A stretch of 64,000 nt of DNA from Streptomyces sp. NRRL B-3428 (GTDB lineage: Bacteria; Actinomycetota; Actinomycetes; Streptomycetales; Streptomycetaceae), in NCBI GenBank assembly GCA_000721375.1, contig JOGW01000001.1, positions 433,098 to 497,097 on the forward strand. Reading direction: 5' to 3'. A program made the position numbers and the translations under genes. Shown here piece after piece: positions 62,574 to 64,000 of this stretch (positions are counted from its first letter, which is position 1; the number at the start of each line of letters is the position of its first letter). A model generated the notes under the pieces. It was not told the origin of the DNA. It was given only the letters and a program-made list of their open reading frames with translations, and ran no database searches.

Positions 62574-63212
62574 TCAGCGGCGCACCATGAGGACGTGCGT
62601 GACGCTCGGCGAACTGACCATCTCGGACACCGCGTACCCGTCGATGCCGTCGCCCAGATCGTCGAGCAGCCGTTCACCGCGCCCGATGAACATCGGGGCG
62701 ATGACGAGATGGAGTTCGTCGATCAGACCGGCGCGCAGATACTGCCGGATGACCGCCGCGCCGCCACCGATCCGGACGTCCTTGCCCGCCGCGGCGTCGA
62801 ACGCGCGCTGCAGCACTGCCTCCGGCGGCTCGTCGGTGAAGCGGAAGGTCGTGCCCCCGGCCATCTCCAGATCCGGGCGCGGGTGGTGGGTGTGGACGAA
62901 CACGTCGTGGTGGTAGGGCGGATTGTCCCCCCACCAGCCCGTCCAGGACTCGTCCTGCCAGGGCCCGCGCCGGGGTCCGAACATGTTGCGCCCCATGATG
63001 GTGGCGCCGATGTTCTGATCTCCGCGGACGTAGAAGTCGACGTCGATCCCCGTCTTCCCCGCAGCGGCGTCCTGCGACGCCGAGACGAACCAGCTGTGCA
63101 GTTCGTCCCCCCAGCCGACGCCGTCGCCGAACGGCGCGTCCTCGCGCTGGTGGAGACCCGCTGCGAAGCCGTCGAGGGAGATCGTGACGTTGTGTACGCG
63201 AACCTTGGGCAT
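62574..63212 (-). CDS. Dihydrofolate reductase / RibD C-terminal family protein
   Basis: A 212-residue reductase of the DHFR/RibD-C fold, beginning VRVHNVTISLDGFAAG and containing NIGATIMGRNMFG, ATGKD-like DVRIGGGAAVIRQYLRAGLI and a late IDELHLVIAPMFIGRGERL. Such stand-alone proteins have uncertain substrates. The ATG at 63212 was chosen from a GAAAGG site; another ATG nine bases upstream is possible. Confidence 0.88.
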   Translation of the reverse strand: MPKVRVHNVTISLDGFAAGLHQREDAPFGDGVGWGDELHSWFVSASQDAAAGKTGIDVDFYVRGDQNIGATIMGRNMFGPRRGPWQDESWTGWWGDNPPYHHDVFVHTHHPRPDLEMAGGTTFRFTDEPPEAVLQRAFDAAAGKDVRIGGGAAVIRQYLRAGLIDELHLVIAPMFIGRGERLLDDLGDGIDGYAVSEMVSSPSVTHVLMVRR

Positions 63213-63348
63213 GGCCGTCACCTTTCAGGTCAGGTCGGTGTCGTTCTCTCACCTCTGCGTCGAACGGGGTGGGCCCGAATCGACGTTCATGCCGATGCCG
63301 CCGTCGAGAATTTTCGGGATGCCCCGTTTTCGTATGCCCCGTGCGGTG

Positions 63349-63354
63349 GACAAT
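63349..63354 (+). promoter_or_regulatory. -10 element of the last gene
   Basis: GACAAT ends seven bases before the ATG; TTTTCG lies 16 bases upstream of it. Confidence 0.4.
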
Positions 63355-63361
63355 AAGGGGC

Positions 63362-64000
63362 ATGAGCCAGCAGGGGGACAGGCGCGAGAGTGCCGCAGGC
63401 CACGGGGACGACTGGTGGGGAAAGTTGTACGGCGAGTCCGTCGACGACACCGGACCGGGCGTATCCCCTGAGTCCTTGGACGACCGGTTCGCCTCGGCGG
63501 CGGACACCGTGGCCGAGGAGTCGGGGGACACCGAGGACACGGGGCGACCGCAGGGTGCACCGCGGCCCGGCGATCCGGGCGACGAGTCGACGGTGGCGTA
63601 CGGCACCGGCCGGAAGGTGCCTTCGGCGGACGCCCGGTCCGTCAACTCGCCCGCGGGGTCCGGCTATACGGACCCGCCGACCCCGTACAGCGACGCACGC
63701 GCGCCGTACGGCGACACACCCACGCCGTACACCGACGCACCCGCACCGCACGCCGACCCGCCCGCACCGCACGCCGACCCGCCCGCACCGCACGCCGATC
63801 CGCCACCCCCGTTCGCCGACGCCCCACCCGCGTACCCGGACTCGCCGCCCACGCCCCCGCCACCGGCTGCCCGTCCACCGCGCCCACGCACCTGGACCCC
63901 ACCACCGCGCAACCTGCTGCCCGATACGGGCGGCCGGCTCCCTGAACGACCCACGTCGGCACCCGCCGCACCCCTGTCGGCCCCTGTGCCGCCTGCCCCG
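63362..64000 (+). CDS. Proline-rich protein, 3' end cut by window edge
   Basis: The first 213 residues of a protein that runs off the window with no stop. It begins MSQQGDRRESAAGHGDD with a DDWWGKLYGESVDD segment, then a long disordered stretch rich in Pro, Ala and Asp with three copies of a seven-residue unit (PAPHADP) encoded by 21-base repeats at about 63737-63799. The C-terminal part, which should show its function, is outside. No family recognised. Confidence 0.7.
   Translation, partial: MSQQGDRRESAAGHGDDWWGKLYGESVDDTGPGVSPESLDDRFASAADTVAEESGDTEDTGRPQGAPRPGDPGDESTVAYGTGRKVPSADARSVNSPAGSGYTDPPTPYSDARAPYGDTPTPYTDAPAPHADPPAPHADPPAPHADPPPPFADAPPAYPDSPPTPPPPAARPPRPRTWTPPPRNLLPDTGGRLPERPTSAPAAPLSAPVPPAP

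Overview
The window is a 64 kb piece of a very GC-rich actinomycete chromosome, almost certainly Streptomyces. The evidence is the strong third-position GC bias, GTG/TTG starts, an SAV2148-type HEPN protein, a sugar ABC operon with no ATPase of its own, an RppA-type naphthalene synthase, an 'RRHVDL' leader peptide, many leaderless promoters, and Streptomyces-style secreted proteases and inhibitors. No rRNA, tRNA, CRISPR array, insertion sequence or prophage was seen. The first gene (MFS transporter) and the last (proline-rich protein) are cut by the window edges.

Layout. 1-8.9 kb: MFS transporter, glycogen debranching enzyme GlgX, a copper amine oxidase split over two secreted proteins, an SAV2148-type protein, a DEDDh exonuclease and a phosphotransferase. 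9-12.3 kb: permease-permease-lipoprotein sugar ABC operon. 12.4-15.7 kb: MarR regulator divergent from a FAD-linked oxidase, followed by a macrolide-type glycosyltransferase; two twin operator-like palindromes mark this locus. 15.7-18 kb: small enzymes, several leaderless. 18-27.6 kb: a continuous minus-strand sulfur operon (leader peptide, sir, zinc ribbon, cysH, cysC, cysD, cysN, a small ORF, ssuA, ssuB, ssuC, siroheme chelatase) that imports sulfonate or sulfate-type sulfur, activates it and reduces it to sulfide. 27.7-38.8 kb: a mosaic of acetyltransferases, GAF, AraC and HxlR regulators, an acyl-CoA dehydrogenase, a duplicated secreted protein, a BrkB membrane protein and an imine-reductase-like enzyme.

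39-44.3 kb is the most pathway-like accessory block: type III polyketide synthase RppA, aldo/keto reductase, SnoaL-like protein, small ORF and methyltransferase, closed by a strong terminator, then a phosphopantetheinyl transferase and a ThuA protein. 44.3-53 kb: beta-galactosidase, RsgA GTPase, an acetyltransferase, an interspersed intergenic repeat, an Ada-AlkA fusion overlapping ogt, and a LuxR-type regulator. 53.2-60.8 kb: a large subtilase, a pair of related hairpin repeats with a compensatory base change, a TerD-domain protein, a lipoprotein and an I36-type protease inhibitor. 61.4-64 kb: a ComB-like phosphatase, two small enzymes and the start of a proline-rich protein.

The observations I consider most worth testing are the covarying twin hairpins at about 57.1-57.25 kb, the split copper amine oxidase with an altered cofactor motif, the cysteine-rich leader peptide with twin palindromes before sir, the RppA mini-cluster, and the repeated use of leaderless starts. 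All functional statements are from reading the sequence; no database search was run.
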